The position numbers were made by a program, and so were the translations under genes. From the NCBI GenBank assembly GCA_913009895.1, contig CAJVXY010000010.1, positions 1-64,000 on the forward strand: a stretch of 64,000 bases of DNA, in the 5' to 3' direction. Positions within the stretch are counted from its first letter, which is position 1. Every line of letters starts with the position of its first letter. The DNA is from an uncultured Acidiferrobacteraceae bacterium (GTDB lineage Bacteria > Pseudomonadota > Gammaproteobacteria > Acidiferrobacterales > SZUA-150). The notes under the pieces are model-generated. The model ran no database searches. It was not told where the DNA came from and worked only from the letters and a program-made list of their open reading frames with translations. Positions 54,071 to 64,000 of this stretch are shown here, piece after piece.

Positions 54071-55552
54071 TTATAACTTTGATACAGACGCAAGACTTAA
54101 AATGTTATCGACTGAAACATGCAATACTTCCAGGAATGGATATGGCCAAATACCCATCACCAGAACTGCTATTGCCAAAGTAGCCAGTAGCATTGTTTCC
54201 CGTGCATTAATATCCGTGAGTACCTTCACCTTATCGTTGGCGACCTTGCCAAAAATTACACGTTTATACATCCACAACGTATAAGCTGCGCCAAATATTA
54301 ATGTCAGCGCTGCAATGGCTGCATACCAGTGATTGACCTGGAAAGCGCCCAGTATCACCAGGAATTCACCGACAAACCCTGACGTAGCAGGCAGGCCACT
54401 ATTGGCCATGCCGAATAACAGCATAAATGCAGCAAAAACCGGCATGGTATTAACTACGCCACCGTAATCTTTAATCAACCTGGAATGCATGCGGTCGTAC
54501 ATCATGCCGACGCAGATAAATAATGCGCCGGATATAAAGCCGTGGGAAATCATCTGGATAATCGCACCTTCCATGCCCTGGGGATTAAACAGAAATAATC
54601 CCATGGTGACAAAACCCATATGAGAGATGGACGAATAAGCAATCAGCTTTTTCATGTCTTCCTGGACCAGGGCTACCAGGCCAATATAAACCACGGCAAT
54701 TAACGAAAGCACAATCATGAAAAAAGCCAGTTCCTGGCTGGCATCCGGTGCGATCGGAATATTAAATCTTAAGAAACCATAAGCGCCCAACTTCAGCATG
54801 ATCGCAGCCAGCACCACGGAACCACCAGTCGGTGCCTCAACATGGGCATCTGGCAGCCAGGTATGAACTGGCCACATGGGAATTTTCACGGCGAAGGCGG
54901 CAAAGAGCGCCAGGAAAATAAATATTTGCTCTGTCAAATCCAGCTTGACAGCGTAAAGCGTCTGGATATCAAAACTCTCACCAGCTTTATAATAAAGATA
55001 AATGAGAGAAACAAGCATCAAGACCGAGCCGATAAATGTATACAGGAAAAACTTGATCGCGGCATAAACCCGTCTTGGCCCGCCCCATATGCCTATAATA
55101 AGATACATGGGCACCAACAAGGCTTCCCAGAATACATAAAACAGCAGTGCGTCCATGGCGCTGAACACCCCGACCATCAAACCTTCCATGATCAGGAACA
55201 TGGCCATATATTGGGCTACTTTTTTCTGGATAACTTTCCAGCTTGCGATAATTACCAGCACGGTGGTAAATGTGGTTAATATAATCAGCAGCAATGAAAT
55301 ACCATCAATGCCAAGACTATAATTTACGTTAAACGCCTCAATCCAGGGGCTCAGCTCAACAAACTGCATGTCGGCAGTTTTCGCATCAAAACGGGTATAA
55401 AGCAGAACACTGGCAAAAAATGTTGCCAGTGAAATGACCAAACTCAATATTCTTATAACAGGTGCGCGCCTGTCATCGCCAATGGCCAATACAGCAAGGC
55501 CACCCAATATTGGCAGCCAGATAACAAGACTTAATAAATTATCAGCAAACAT
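54071..55552 (-). CDS. nuoM: NADH-quinone oxidoreductase subunit M
   Basis: 493 residues, antiporter-like membrane subunit. FYVFWEALLVPMYLIIGIWG carries the key Glu; KIPMWPVHTWLPDAHVEAPT and DMKKLIAYSSISHMGFVTMG follow with the conserved Lys and His. Complex I membrane arm, inner membrane. Confidence 0.97.
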   Translation of the reverse strand: MFADNLLSLVIWLPILGGLAVLAIGDDRRAPVIRILSLVISLATFFASVLLYTRFDAKTADMQFVELSPWIEAFNVNYSLGIDGISLLLIILTTFTTVLVIIASWKVIQKKVAQYMAMFLIMEGLMVGVFSAMDALLFYVFWEALLVPMYLIIGIWGGPRRVYAAIKFFLYTFIGSVLMLVSLIYLYYKAGESFDIQTLYAVKLDLTEQIFIFLALFAAFAVKIPMWPVHTWLPDAHVEAPTGGSVVLAAIMLKLGAYGFLRFNIPIAPDASQELAFFMIVLSLIAVVYIGLVALVQEDMKKLIAYSSISHMGFVTMGLFLFNPQGMEGAIIQMISHGFISGALFICVGMMYDRMHSRLIKDYGGVVNTMPVFAAFMLLFGMANSGLPATSGFVGEFLVILGAFQVNHWYAAIAALTLIFGAAYTLWMYKRVIFGKVANDKVKVLTDINARETMLLATLAIAVLVMGIWPYPFLEVLHVSVDNILSLASVSKL

Positions 55553-55596
55553 ATTTTTATATTAAATTAATTAATTCTTTTTTATTATTTATTCTC

Positions 55597-57561
55597 TCAA
55601 CCGTGCAGAAAAAATGTAATCAGGGTAAATAACCCAATAATCATTGCAAAGGCATAGTGATACACATAACCAGACTGAATATGTCGAACCAGGGAAGATA
55701 CCCAACCGACAACACGGGCACTGCCATTGACCGCCAGGCCATCAATTAAACGTTCATCACCCAACCGCCAGAATAACCGGCCAGTTAATCTTGCGCCTGC
55801 CGCAAAAACAATATTATTGAAATGATCAAAATAATATTTGTTCTCAAGCAAACGATAGATAAAAGCAAATTTTTTACTGATAACGCCTGGTAGATGCGGG
55901 TACTTTATGTAACACAGCCAGGCACCTAGCCAGCCGGCCAACATCAGGTAAAATGGCAAGGCCTTGACACCGTGGGCCATATACTGACCGATACCTTGCC
56001 AGCTTTCTTTTAGCGTTGCCAACACATCATGTTCCGGTAACACAAAAATGGCGTTACCAAATAAATCGCCGAACACAATCGGCTCGATATATAGTGCGCC
56101 TATGACAATTGATGGGATTGCCAGCAAAACAAGCGGCACAGTCACTACCAGTGGCGACTCCTTGAGATGATTCCGCGTGTGTTCATCCATACGCGGCTTG
56201 CCATGGAAGGTCAGGTACAACAGGCGGAATGAATAAAATGACGTAATAATCACGCCTGTCACCACACTAAAGTAAGCGAAACCACTACCAAAGATTGACG
56301 AGGTGTGTACCGCCTCAATAATTGTATCCTTGGAAAAGAACCCGGCGAAACCAGGAAATCCTATTAACGCTAATGTGCCTATCCACATGGTGATCCAGGT
56401 GACAGGCATATATTTTTTCAGGCCACCCATCTTGCGCATGTCTTGCTCGTGATGCATGGCAATAATCACCGAACCGGCACCGAGAAATAATAAAGCTTTG
56501 AAAAATGCATGGGTCATTAAATGAAACACACCGGCTGAATAAGCAGACACGCCCAGGGCAACAGTCATATAACCTAACTGCGACAGGGTTGAGTAAGCCA
56601 CCACGCGCTTGATATCGTTTTGCACCAGCCCAATCAGACCCATAAACAATGCCGTGATCGCGCCAATAATAAGTACAACAGACAACGCGGTAGTTGACAG
56701 TTCGAATAATGGAGACATGCGGGCAACCATGAATATACCGGCAGTAACCATGGTGGCTGCATGAATTAATGCGGAAATAGGTGTTGGGCCTTCCATGGAA
56801 TCGGGCAACCAGACATGTAATGGTACTTGCGCAGATTTACCCATGGCACCAACAAATAACAGGATGCTTATAAGCGTGATCAGGTTCCAGTCAACACCGG
56901 ATACTATTTCCAGTGTCTGGCTTGCATATTGCGGGGCAATAGCGAAAACCGCTGCATAATCGAGGGTACCAAAGGTTTTATAAATCGCTGCAATGCCGAG
57001 TAAAAATGCCAGGTCTCCGACACGGTTAACAAGAAAGGCCTTCAGGCTGGCAAATATAGCGCTCTCTCGTGTATACCAGAAACCAATCAATAAATAGGAT
57101 ACAAGGCCCACTGCTTCCCAACCAAAAAATAATTGCAGGAAGTTGTTGGACATCACCAGCATCAACATGGAAAAAGTAAACAAGGCGATGTAGCTAAAAA
57201 ATCTTTGATAACCCGGATCATCACGCATATAACCAACGGTATAAATATGCACCATGAAAGAAACAAACGTGACCACGACCATCATCGTGGCGGTCAGGCC
57301 ATCGATCAGGAATCCTATCTCAATAGGAATGCCGCCGCTCACCCCCCAGGTATAAACCGTGCCGTTAAATGTGTTACCTGACATCACATCGGGTAAAATC
57401 ACAAAAGCAGACAAGGCAAATGATACTGCCACGCCCAGGATAGTGACGGTATGGGAACCAGACCGGCCAATCTTCCTGCCCAGCAAGCCCGCAAGCAACG
57501 CGCCGCCTAAAGGAAACAAAGGCACCAGGAGATAAATTGTTTTCATGCTAAGTCCAAACAT
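55597..57561 (-). CDS. nuoL: NADH-quinone oxidoreductase subunit L
   Basis: 654 residues; the distal antiporter-like subunit with the long lateral helix at its C-terminus. FFGWEAVGLVSYLLIGFWYTR, KSAQVPLHVWLPDSMEGPTP and DIKRVVAYSTLSQLGYMTVA are diagnostic. The first ATG is kept because AAGGG lies 7 bases before it. nuoK ends 2 bases upstream. Confidence 0.97.
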   Translation of the reverse strand: MFGLSMKTIYLLVPLFPLGGALLAGLLGRKIGRSGSHTVTILGVAVSFALSAFVILPDVMSGNTFNGTVYTWGVSGGIPIEIGFLIDGLTATMMVVVTFVSFMVHIYTVGYMRDDPGYQRFFSYIALFTFSMLMLVMSNNFLQLFFGWEAVGLVSYLLIGFWYTRESAIFASLKAFLVNRVGDLAFLLGIAAIYKTFGTLDYAAVFAIAPQYASQTLEIVSGVDWNLITLISILLFVGAMGKSAQVPLHVWLPDSMEGPTPISALIHAATMVTAGIFMVARMSPLFELSTTALSVVLIIGAITALFMGLIGLVQNDIKRVVAYSTLSQLGYMTVALGVSAYSAGVFHLMTHAFFKALLFLGAGSVIIAMHHEQDMRKMGGLKKYMPVTWITMWIGTLALIGFPGFAGFFSKDTIIEAVHTSSIFGSGFAYFSVVTGVIITSFYSFRLLYLTFHGKPRMDEHTRNHLKESPLVVTVPLVLLAIPSIVIGALYIEPIVFGDLFGNAIFVLPEHDVLATLKESWQGIGQYMAHGVKALPFYLMLAGWLGAWLCYIKYPHLPGVISKKFAFIYRLLENKYYFDHFNNIVFAAGARLTGRLFWRLGDERLIDGLAVNGSARVVGWVSSLVRHIQSGYVYHYAFAMIIGLFTLITFFLHG

Positions 57562-57563
57562 CT

Positions 57564-57869
57564 TTATCCCTTCAGCATATCCAGGTCTTCGACATTAATG
57601 GTTCGCCGGTTTCTAAATACGACAATTAATATTGCCAGGCCAATGGCCGCCTCGGCAGCGGCTACGGTTAATATAAAGAATACAAATACCTGGCCAGCGC
57701 TATCGCCCAGGTAATGCGAAAATGCAATAAAATTCATATTGGCTGCCAGTAAATTCAATTCAATGGCCATCAGTAAAATCACGACATTTTTTCGATTGAG
57801 AAAAATTCCAACCATGCTGATGGAAAAAAGGATGGCACCAAGAATCAAATAATAATTTAATGGAATCAC
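57564..57869 (-). CDS. nuoK: NADH-quinone oxidoreductase subunit K
   Basis: 101 residues, three membrane helices. [20 protein letters not shown] and [19 protein letters not shown] carry the two conserved membrane Glu of the proton path. Its ATG overlaps the nuoJ stop (ATGA). Confidence 0.97.
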   Translation of the reverse strand: MIPLNYYLILGAILFSISMVGIFLNRKNVVILLMAIELNLLAANMNFIAFSHYLGDSAGQVFVFFILTVAAAEAAIGLAILIVVFRNRRTINVEDLDMLKG

Positions 57870-58471
57870 GGTCTTCTCTCCGATGGCATCTTGATAATCC
57901 GCAAACGATCTTTGGCCTGTACCTTGATCTGCTCGCCAGGATTCTGGTGCTTGGTCGTTTTACGTTTGCGCATTGTTAGAGAGATGGCGGCAATAATTGC
58001 CACGACCAGTATCAACGCGGCAATCTCAAACGGGTACACATAAAAGGTATAAAGCAGCCGGCCCAGTTCCCGAGTATTACTGTATGCCGCGTCATGGCCT
58101 GCCGGTTCAGGCATTCGCTCCAAACCAAACAAGTTATCACTCAGGATAATACTCATCTCCAGTAGTAACAGCACACCAACCAACCCGCCAATTGGCAGAT
58201 ATTCACCAAAACCTTCACGTAGCTTGACCAGGTTAATATCCAGCATCATAACCACAAACAAAAACAGGACCATAACCGCGCCGACATAAACGAGCACCAG
58301 GGTAATGGCAAGAAACTCTGCCTCCAGCAATAACCAGAGCGCCGCGGCATTAAAAAACGCCAATACCAGAAAAAGTGCTGCCTTAACCGGATTACGGATT
58401 GTAATCACCATAGTGGCTGCAAACACCAGGGTTGCTGCAAAAATAAAAAACAGAAGCTGTTCAAAATTCAT
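57866..58471 (-). CDS. nuoJ: NADH-quinone oxidoreductase subunit J
   Basis: 201 residues, about five membrane helices; [20 protein letters not shown] is the conserved helix near the quinone-coupling region. A basic C-terminal tail ([12 protein letters not shown]...) extends into the cytoplasm. Confidence 0.95.
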   Translation of the reverse strand: MNFEQLLFFIFAATLVFAATMVITIRNPVKAALFLVLAFFNAAALWLLLEAEFLAITLVLVYVGAVMVLFLFVVMMLDINLVKLREGFGEYLPIGGLVGVLLLLEMSIILSDNLFGLERMPEPAGHDAAYSNTRELGRLLYTFYVYPFEIAALILVVAIIAAISLTMRKRKTTKHQNPGEQIKVQAKDRLRIIKMPSERRP

Positions 58472-58483
58472 TATAAATAAGTC

Positions 58484-58972
58484 CTATCGATACCTGGCAT
58501 CTTTTTCACGGTCGGCCGCAATTTGTCTTTCGTGTTTATCACCCACGGCCAGCAACATTTCCTTGGTATAATAAAGATCGCCTCTTTTTTCGCCGTGATA
58601 GTCAAATACTCTTGTTTCTACAATTGAATCGACCGGACAGGCCTCTTCACAGAATCCGCAAAAAATACATTTTGTCAGGTCAATATCGTAACGGGTTGTC
58701 CTGCGTGTCCCGTCCTCGCGTTGTTCAGACTCAATGGTAATCGCCAGTGCCGGACAAATTGCTTCACAAAGTTTGCAGGCAATGCATCTTTCTTCACCAT
58801 TTGGATATCGACGTAACGCATGGAGGCCGCGAAATCGATACGACTGTGGCGTGCACTCATCCGGGTAAAAAATAGTATTCTTGGGGGACCACATGATTTT
58901 CATGGTCACCCCGAGCCCCATGAGCATTTCCCAAAACGTAAAACTTTTCACAAAATGTTTTAGCGAATTCAT
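58484..58972 (-). CDS. nuoI: NADH-quinone oxidoreductase subunit I
   Basis: 162 residues; binds the two 4Fe-4S clusters N6a and N6b through [16 protein letters not shown] and [36 protein letters not shown] is typical. Peripheral arm, linking NuoG electron transfer to the quinone site. Confidence 0.97.
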   Translation of the reverse strand: MNSLKHFVKSFTFWEMLMGLGVTMKIMWSPKNTIFYPDECTPQSYRFRGLHALRRYPNGEERCIACKLCEAICPALAITIESEQREDGTRRTTRYDIDLTKCIFCGFCEEACPVDSIVETRVFDYHGEKRGDLYYTKEMLLAVGDKHERQIAADREKDARYR

Positions 58973-58986
58973 ATCATCATGTCCCT

Positions 58987-60060
58987 TTAGTGAAAGTAAT
59001 CGCCATAGGGCGTCAGGTACATGGCGCTACCCATGAAAATAATCCAGACCAGGGTAACAGGAATAAGAACCTTCCAGCCCAGGCGCATGATTTGATCATA
59101 TCGGTAGCGGGGAAAGGTAGCCCGGAACCAGAGGAAGAAGAATGCAAAAAAAGCTATCTTACCGAGTAGCCAGACAATATTGGGAATCCAGTTAAACGGG
59201 GCAATATCCCAAATGGGATGCCAGCCACCGAGAAACATAATGGCAGTTAATGCAGATATTAAAATTATGTTAGCATATTCTGCCAGGAAAAATACAGCGA
59301 AGGTCATGCCGGAATACTCAACATGAAAACCCGCCACGATCTCTGATTCGCCTTCAGCCACATCAAAGGGCGCCCGGTTGGTTTCGGCTACGCCGGATAT
59401 AAAATAAACAAAAAACAGTGGCAATAATGGCCAGATATACCAATCCGTAAAATTGCCAGACTGGGCTATTACAATATCGTGTAAATTCAAACTGCCGGCG
59501 GCCATCAAGACACCGACCAATGCAAAACCCATGGCGATTTCGTAGGAGACAATCTGGGCGGCGGAACGCATGGCCCCAAGAAATGCATATTTCGAATTGG
59601 ATGCCCAGCCTGCAATGATCACACCGTAAACACCAACTGACGTTAAGGCCAGTATATATAACAGGCTCGCGTCAACATTGGCCAGCACCAAACCGTCATC
59701 AAATGGTATGACTGCCCAGGCTGCCAACGCCGGGCCAATCGATAAAATTGGCGCAATAATAAATAAAAACTTATTTGCGTTGGTCGGTAAAATGATTTCT
59801 TTAAACATCAGCTTGATCGCATCAGCAATAGGCTGCAACCAGCCTCGGGGGCCAACGCGATTTGGTCCGATACGCGCCTGCATGTAACCAATGATCTTGC
59901 GTTCGGCAAAGGTCAGGTAAGCAACGGCGACCATTAGTGGAACCGTGATAACGATAACCAGGATAAGGTTAAATGACCCGGCATGCACCCAGGATTGCAG
60001 CCACTCGGGCAAGCCGACCCAGGCAGTCAAACCATCAATGATGTCCATGATGCTATTCAT
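58987..60060 (-). CDS. nuoH: NADH-quinone oxidoreductase subunit H
   Basis: 357 residues with eight or nine helices; forms part of the quinone chamber. [40 protein letters not shown] and [20 protein letters not shown] are diagnostic. Confidence 0.97.
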   Translation of the reverse strand: MNSIMDIIDGLTAWVGLPEWLQSWVHAGSFNLILVIVITVPLMVAVAYLTFAERKIIGYMQARIGPNRVGPRGWLQPIADAIKLMFKEIILPTNANKFLFIIAPILSIGPALAAWAVIPFDDGLVLANVDASLLYILALTSVGVYGVIIAGWASNSKYAFLGAMRSAAQIVSYEIAMGFALVGVLMAAGSLNLHDIVIAQSGNFTDWYIWPLLPLFFVYFISGVAETNRAPFDVAEGESEIVAGFHVEYSGMTFAVFFLAEYANIILISALTAIMFLGGWHPIWDIAPFNWIPNIVWLLGKIAFFAFFFLWFRATFPRYRYDQIMRLGWKVLIPVTLVWIIFMGSAMYLTPYGDYFH

Positions 60061-60075
60061 AATTACTCACATTGG

Positions 60076-62505
60076 TCATAACTTGCTCACGCTGGCATGT
60101 CCACAAGCCCCAAGTGCAGATGTCTCGTTATAACCGGCCGGTATCCAGATGCAGGCATCGGGAATACGCTCATCTATCTCGACATTAAGTTGCGCGTCAC
60201 CTTCCAGCATCCTGACACGAATAACATCGCCTTGTTTGATATCCAGTTTTGCAGCCTGATCACTATTTACTCGCGCGTTAGTGCCGGGGTTGTCATGAGT
60301 CAACTGTAATGCAGACGCCCGGCGGACAATATTATCGGTGCGATATATCGGTACCTCGGCCAATCGATATAGGTCAAAAATTTTGCCGCCCAGTTTTTTC
60401 GGTATTTTCACTTGCTTCAAAACATTGCCTGACTGGCCGTTACTATCGATCACAATATTCATTTCTTTTCTAACGTCATCGATAGAATTGTACTCAAAAC
60501 CTTCAAGCTCGAAATAATTTCCCAGTACTCTGAGAATTTTCCAGGCGGGACGTGATTCGCCCTGGGGTGTGACAGTACTACGATAAGTCTGCATCTTGCC
60601 TTCGCAATTAATATGTGTGCCCGCCGTCTCGAAAAACGTTGCCATGGGCAACATCACGCTGGCGCAATCAAGCACCAGTTCACCAGTACCAGGTTTGAAA
60701 GGCGTCAACACGGCAATAAATTCTGCACTTTCCATGGCCAGGCGAGCCCGCCCGGCATCAATACAGTCGAGCGCAGGTTCCAGACCAAGCATAATGTAGG
60801 CCTTTAATGGCTTTTTAATCATGGCATGGGCAGTCACACCTGTTTTGTCAGTAGCTGAATTATTGGCACCACGATGCGGCACACAACCGGCCAGCCAGGC
60901 ACCGGCACTGTTCCCCTGCGCCAAAAACCCTATTTGTGCGCCAGATAAATCAGCAGCTAGTTGTGCCAGTGCTCTGAACTGGGATGAATAACTATTTGAA
61001 AAAGCATAATTACCCAGCAAAATCGTTGCCGGAGATTGTTTTAGCAATATTTTTGCCATTGCCTGTTCGGTTGTGCCGGGTGTGACCTTGTTTAATAATT
61101 TAGCAGCATCATCAGGCAGTGATTTATTTGTTTCATCAGCAAGTACCTTCACCAGGCCTGCCAATGATTCCAGCATTTGCTGTGGGGTACCGATAGTTTG
61201 TAATTCCGGTGCGTGAGTGAAGTCATAATCTACCGGATTAATGGCCATCAAACTTGCGCCATTCTGTTGTGCCTTGCGAACTCGCAACCCAATCAATGGT
61301 TGATCTTTACGTATGTTTGAACCAATGAGCAATATTGATTTCGATGCTTCCAGTGACTTCAGGCTTTGGCCCAGTCCGGGAAAATCAGGCATTAGTTCGT
61401 CATCTGAAAAATCCAGCTGGCCTGTTCTGTGGTCGACATTACCGGTGCCAAGCGCCCTTAATAATTTCTGTAATAAATAAAATTCTTCCGTCGCACAATG
61501 TGGTGCGGCCAGTGCGCCAATTTTGTCGATGCCATGCTGCTCAATAACTTTACTCAGACCTCGCAAGGTAAACTCAAGCGCGCTATTCCAGTCGGTTTCC
61601 TGCCATTCATTGTCTACCTTAATCATTGGCATCGTCAGGCGATCACCATGATTATTCGCTTCATAGCTAAATCGATCTCGATCCGAAATCCAGGTTTCAT
61701 TTACCTCGTTGTTTTCGCGGGCAACAACTCGCATGACCTTGTTGTCACGGGTATGGACTGTAAGATTTGCGCCGACATTATCATGGGGGCTTATGGATGC
61801 ACGCTTTAGCAATTCCCATGGTCGTGCAGAGTAGCGAAAAGGTTTTGAAGTTAATGCACCGACAGGGCATAAATCAATAATATTGCCAGACAATTCAGAA
61901 TCGATACTGTTCTCGATGTAAGTACCAATTTTGGTAAACTCGCCCCTGCCGGTGGCACCCATTTCCATAATGCCGGCCACTTCCTGGCCAAAACGTACAC
62001 AACGGGTGCAATGAATACAACGCGTCATTTCGGTGGCAATTAACGGCCCAATATTTTTGTCAATAACAACACGCTTGGCTTCGAGGTAACGGGAATTATC
62101 GCCACCATAACCCACGGCCAGATCCTGCAATGTGCACTCACCGCCCTGGTCACAAATTGGACAATCCAGGGGATGGTTAATCAGTAAAAATTCCATGACA
62201 CCTTTTTGGGCGCGCTTGGCGACTTCCGACTGGGTAAAAACTTTCATGCCCTCGGCAACTGGCGTGGCACAGGCAGGTAAAGGTTTGGGCGCCTTTTCAA
62301 CTTCAACCAGGCACATGCGGCAATTGGCCGCCACGGTTAAATTCTTGTGATAACAAAATCGCGGGATAACAATACCGGCAGCATCCGCGGCCCTGATTAA
62401 CATAGAGCCCTTCTCTGCCTGTACAGTCTGGCCGTTTATTTCAAAACTGACGAGGTCATTTTTGACCTGGTCTTTTGTAATTACATTGTCAGTTTTTGTG
62501 CTCAT
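60076..62505 (-). CDS. nuoG: NADH-quinone oxidoreductase subunit G
   Basis: 809 residues. N-terminal 2Fe-2S site Cys51, Cys62, Cys65, Cys79; N5 cluster ligands His111, Cys115, Cys118, Cys124; N4 cluster Cys163, Cys166, Cys169, Cys213. The rest is a molybdopterin-oxidoreductase-like fold without cofactor. The extra N7 cluster motif of E. coli NuoG is not seen. It starts immediately after the nuoF stop. Confidence 0.96.
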   Translation of the reverse strand: MSTKTDNVITKDQVKNDLVSFEINGQTVQAEKGSMLIRAADAAGIVIPRFCYHKNLTVAANCRMCLVEVEKAPKPLPACATPVAEGMKVFTQSEVAKRAQKGVMEFLLINHPLDCPICDQGGECTLQDLAVGYGGDNSRYLEAKRVVIDKNIGPLIATEMTRCIHCTRCVRFGQEVAGIMEMGATGRGEFTKIGTYIENSIDSELSGNIIDLCPVGALTSKPFRYSARPWELLKRASISPHDNVGANLTVHTRDNKVMRVVARENNEVNETWISDRDRFSYEANNHGDRLTMPMIKVDNEWQETDWNSALEFTLRGLSKVIEQHGIDKIGALAAPHCATEEFYLLQKLLRALGTGNVDHRTGQLDFSDDELMPDFPGLGQSLKSLEASKSILLIGSNIRKDQPLIGLRVRKAQQNGASLMAINPVDYDFTHAPELQTIGTPQQMLESLAGLVKVLADETNKSLPDDAAKLLNKVTPGTTEQAMAKILLKQSPATILLGNYAFSNSYSSQFRALAQLAADLSGAQIGFLAQGNSAGAWLAGCVPHRGANNSATDKTGVTAHAMIKKPLKAYIMLGLEPALDCIDAGRARLAMESAEFIAVLTPFKPGTGELVLDCASVMLPMATFFETAGTHINCEGKMQTYRSTVTPQGESRPAWKILRVLGNYFELEGFEYNSIDDVRKEMNIVIDSNGQSGNVLKQVKIPKKLGGKIFDLYRLAEVPIYRTDNIVRRASALQLTHDNPGTNARVNSDQAAKLDIKQGDVIRVRMLEGDAQLNVEIDERIPDACIWIPAGYNETSALGACGHASVSKL

Positions 62506-63780
62506 CTATTTAACACCCGGCAGGCAAGTGCCGTGCTCAATGTGGTATTCAAATTCGCTACGAAAATGTTTCAGGAAACCCTGCACTGGCATGGCCGCAG
62601 CATCACCCAGCGCACAAATAGTACGGCCGGCTATTTTTTCTGTTATGTCATCCAGTAGGGCGAGATCCTCAATGTGGCCATGGCCATGTTCAATACGATG
62701 AACAACACGAGACATCCAGCCCGTACCCTCGCGACAAGGGGTACACTGTCCACATGATTCTTCAAAATAAAAGTGTGATATGCGCGCCAGGGCCCGCACC
62801 ATGCAAGTTGTTTCATCCATGACAATCACTGCACCTGAGCCCAGCATTGATCCGGCCTGGGCGATGGAGTCATAGTCCATGGTCAGTTCCATCATTTGCA
62901 AGCCAGGAATAACCGGCGCAGAAGACCCGCCCGGGATCACCGCCTTCAAGCGATTACCATTTTTAACGCCGCCTGCCAGTTCCAGTAAATCAGAAAAAGG
63001 CATGCCCATGGGCACTTCATAATTACCGGGTTTATTGACATGCCCGGAAACAGAAAAAAGTTTAACGCCGCCGTTATTGGGTTTGCCCAATTCCAGGAAC
63101 CACTTGCCACTGTTTTGCAGGATCATCGGCACCGAGGCCAGAGTTTCAGTATTATTGATGGTGGTGGGCTTGCCGTATAAACCATAATTTGCCGGAAACG
63201 GCGGTTTATAACGGGGCTGACCTTTTTTGCCTTCAATGGATTCAAGCAGTGCAGTTTCTTCACCGCAAATATAGGCGCCGGCACCAAGATGATTGTAAAG
63301 GTCGAATTGAAATCCCGACCCTAATATATCTTTACCCAGCAGACCTGCCTGGTAGGCTTCTTCCAGTGCGCCTTCGGTGCGCTCATAAGGCTCCCAGAAT
63401 TCACCGCGAATATAGTTATAACCGACACTGGCACCAATACAGTAACCGGCAATAATCATTCCTTCTATCAAAGCGTGCGGATTGTAACGAAGTATATCGC
63501 GATCCTTGCAGGTACCGGGCTCGCCTTCATCGGAGTTGCAAACAATATATTTTTGGCCGGGCGCGGTCCGTGGCATGAAACTCCATTTAAGACCGGTAGG
63601 AAAACCGGCACCACCACGGCCTCTTAAAACTGAAGTCTTAAGCTCTTCAATGATGTCTTCGGGCGGTGTTTTTTCTTTGAGTATACGTTTTAATACTTCA
63701 TAACCGCCTTGTTGCCGGTACGACTCAAGCGTCCAGCAATTGTCAGCATCAATATTATTGAAACAAACTTGTACGCTCAC
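62506..63780 (-). CDS. nuoF: NADH-quinone oxidoreductase subunit F
   Basis: 424 residues; NADH- and FMN-binding subunit. [56 protein letters not shown] and the N3 4Fe-4S ligands in [16 protein letters not shown] with a later Cys ([10 protein letters not shown]) are all present. nuoE ends 3 bases upstream. Confidence 0.97.
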   Translation of the reverse strand: MSVQVCFNNIDADNCWTLESYRQQGGYEVLKRILKEKTPPEDIIEELKTSVLRGRGGAGFPTGLKWSFMPRTAPGQKYIVCNSDEGEPGTCKDRDILRYNPHALIEGMIIAGYCIGASVGYNYIRGEFWEPYERTEGALEEAYQAGLLGKDILGSGFQFDLYNHLGAGAYICGEETALLESIEGKKGQPRYKPPFPANYGLYGKPTTINNTETLASVPMILQNSGKWFLELGKPNNGGVKLFSVSGHVNKPGNYEVPMGMPFSDLLELAGGVKNGNRLKAVIPGGSSAPVIPGLQMMELTMDYDSIAQAGSMLGSGAVIVMDETTCMVRALARISHFYFEESCGQCTPCREGTGWMSRVVHRIEHGHGHIEDLALLDDITEKIAGRTICALGDAAAMPVQGFLKHFRSEFEYHIEHGTCLPGVK

Positions 63781-63783
63781 AAC

Positions 63784-64000
63784 TTACTCCAGACCTGCCA
63801 GCAGCTGGTCAATGGCTTCCGGTGTCAGGTTCTCGATATAATCTTTATTAACCTGCATCATGGGCGCACCGACACAGGCACCCAGGCATTCCACTTCTTT
63901 CAGGGTGATTTTTCCATCTGCTGTGGTCTCGCCGAGCTTGATACCTAACCGTTTTTCGAAATGGGCGACTACTTCTGCGGAACCACACAACATGCAGGAA
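63784..64000 (-). CDS. nuoE: NADH-quinone oxidoreductase subunit E, 5' part beyond the window
   Basis: Only the C-terminal ~72 residues are inside the window; the frame stays open to base 64000. SCMLCGSAEVVAHFEKRLGI and KEVECLGACVGAPMMQVN are the C-terminal half of the thioredoxin-like 2Fe-2S domain (cluster N1a), with Cys in SCM and in CLGAC. Confidence 0.93.
   Translation of the reverse strand, partial: SCMLCGSAEVVAHFEKRLGIKLGETTADGKITLKEVECLGACVGAPMMQVNKDYIENLTPEAIDQLLAGLE

Overview
The window looks like chromosome of a gammaproteobacterium, probably an uncultured or little-studied one. CsrA, DksA, QueD, PanD and the metY-rimP-nusA-infB-rbfA-truB-rpsO-pnp order all resemble Gammaproteobacteria closely. 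A CbbY-type sugar-phosphate phosphatase and a Ycf46-like AAA ATPase hint at a CO2-fixing chemolithotroph, but no RuBisCO or sulfur-oxidation gene is present, so that is only a hint. No prophage, CRISPR array, intact insertion sequence or defence island was seen. Nearly all coding space is chromosomal housekeeping and signalling.

Layout. 1-7 kb: an RpfC-like hybrid sensor kinase (cut by the left edge), csrA, a secreted protein of unknown function, and an OmpR-type two-component system followed by a secreted spondin-domain protein. The two-component genes and the spondin gene share a 17-bp direct-repeat box that is probably the regulator's operator. 7-9.3 kb: a protein joining a helix-turn-helix, a 2Fe-2S ferredoxin and a flavin/NAD(P) reductase, then two very small genes. 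9.3-14.6 kb: panD-panC-panB, a deoxynucleoside kinase, folK, pcnB and tRNA-Glu(CUC). 14.7-23.4 kb: a mixed segment (glycosyltransferase plus WbpP-type epimerase, esterase, queD, sulfurtransferase, HisKA-less ATPase, aminotransferase, CbbY) sitting between pcnB and dksA, which are near neighbours in E. coli. 23.5-32.1 kb: dksA, dihydroorotase, a response regulator with a degenerate GGDEF domain, a 273-bp MITE, gluQ and a seven-PAS GGDEF-EAL protein. 32.6-36.4 kb: acs, a YheT-type hydrolase and a CPBP membrane protease.

36.6-46.8 kb is the translation/RNA operon on the minus strand (initiator tRNA, rimP, nusA, infB, rbfA, truB, rpsO, pnp), interrupted by one oppositely oriented secreted-protein gene. 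The initiator tRNA is followed by tandem, degenerate copies of its own 3' half. 46.8-50.4 kb holds membrane proteins (including CysZ), a cupin, an EamA exporter with a terminator in its leader, and a tiny secreted protein. 50.4-64 kb holds the Ycf46-like ATPase, a cyclic-nucleotide-fold protein and nuoN to nuoE of respiratory complex I, cut by the right edge.

The most unusual material is non-coding: the MITE with a perfect 9-bp target duplication, a second nested inverted-repeat element after the histidine kinase gene, the tRNA-fMet 3'-half satellites, GTAG-type REP hairpins, a dispersed CAGAGG palindrome family, and two intrinsic terminators that lack an obvious gene in front of them. The most unusual protein is the HTH-ferredoxin-reductase fusion.
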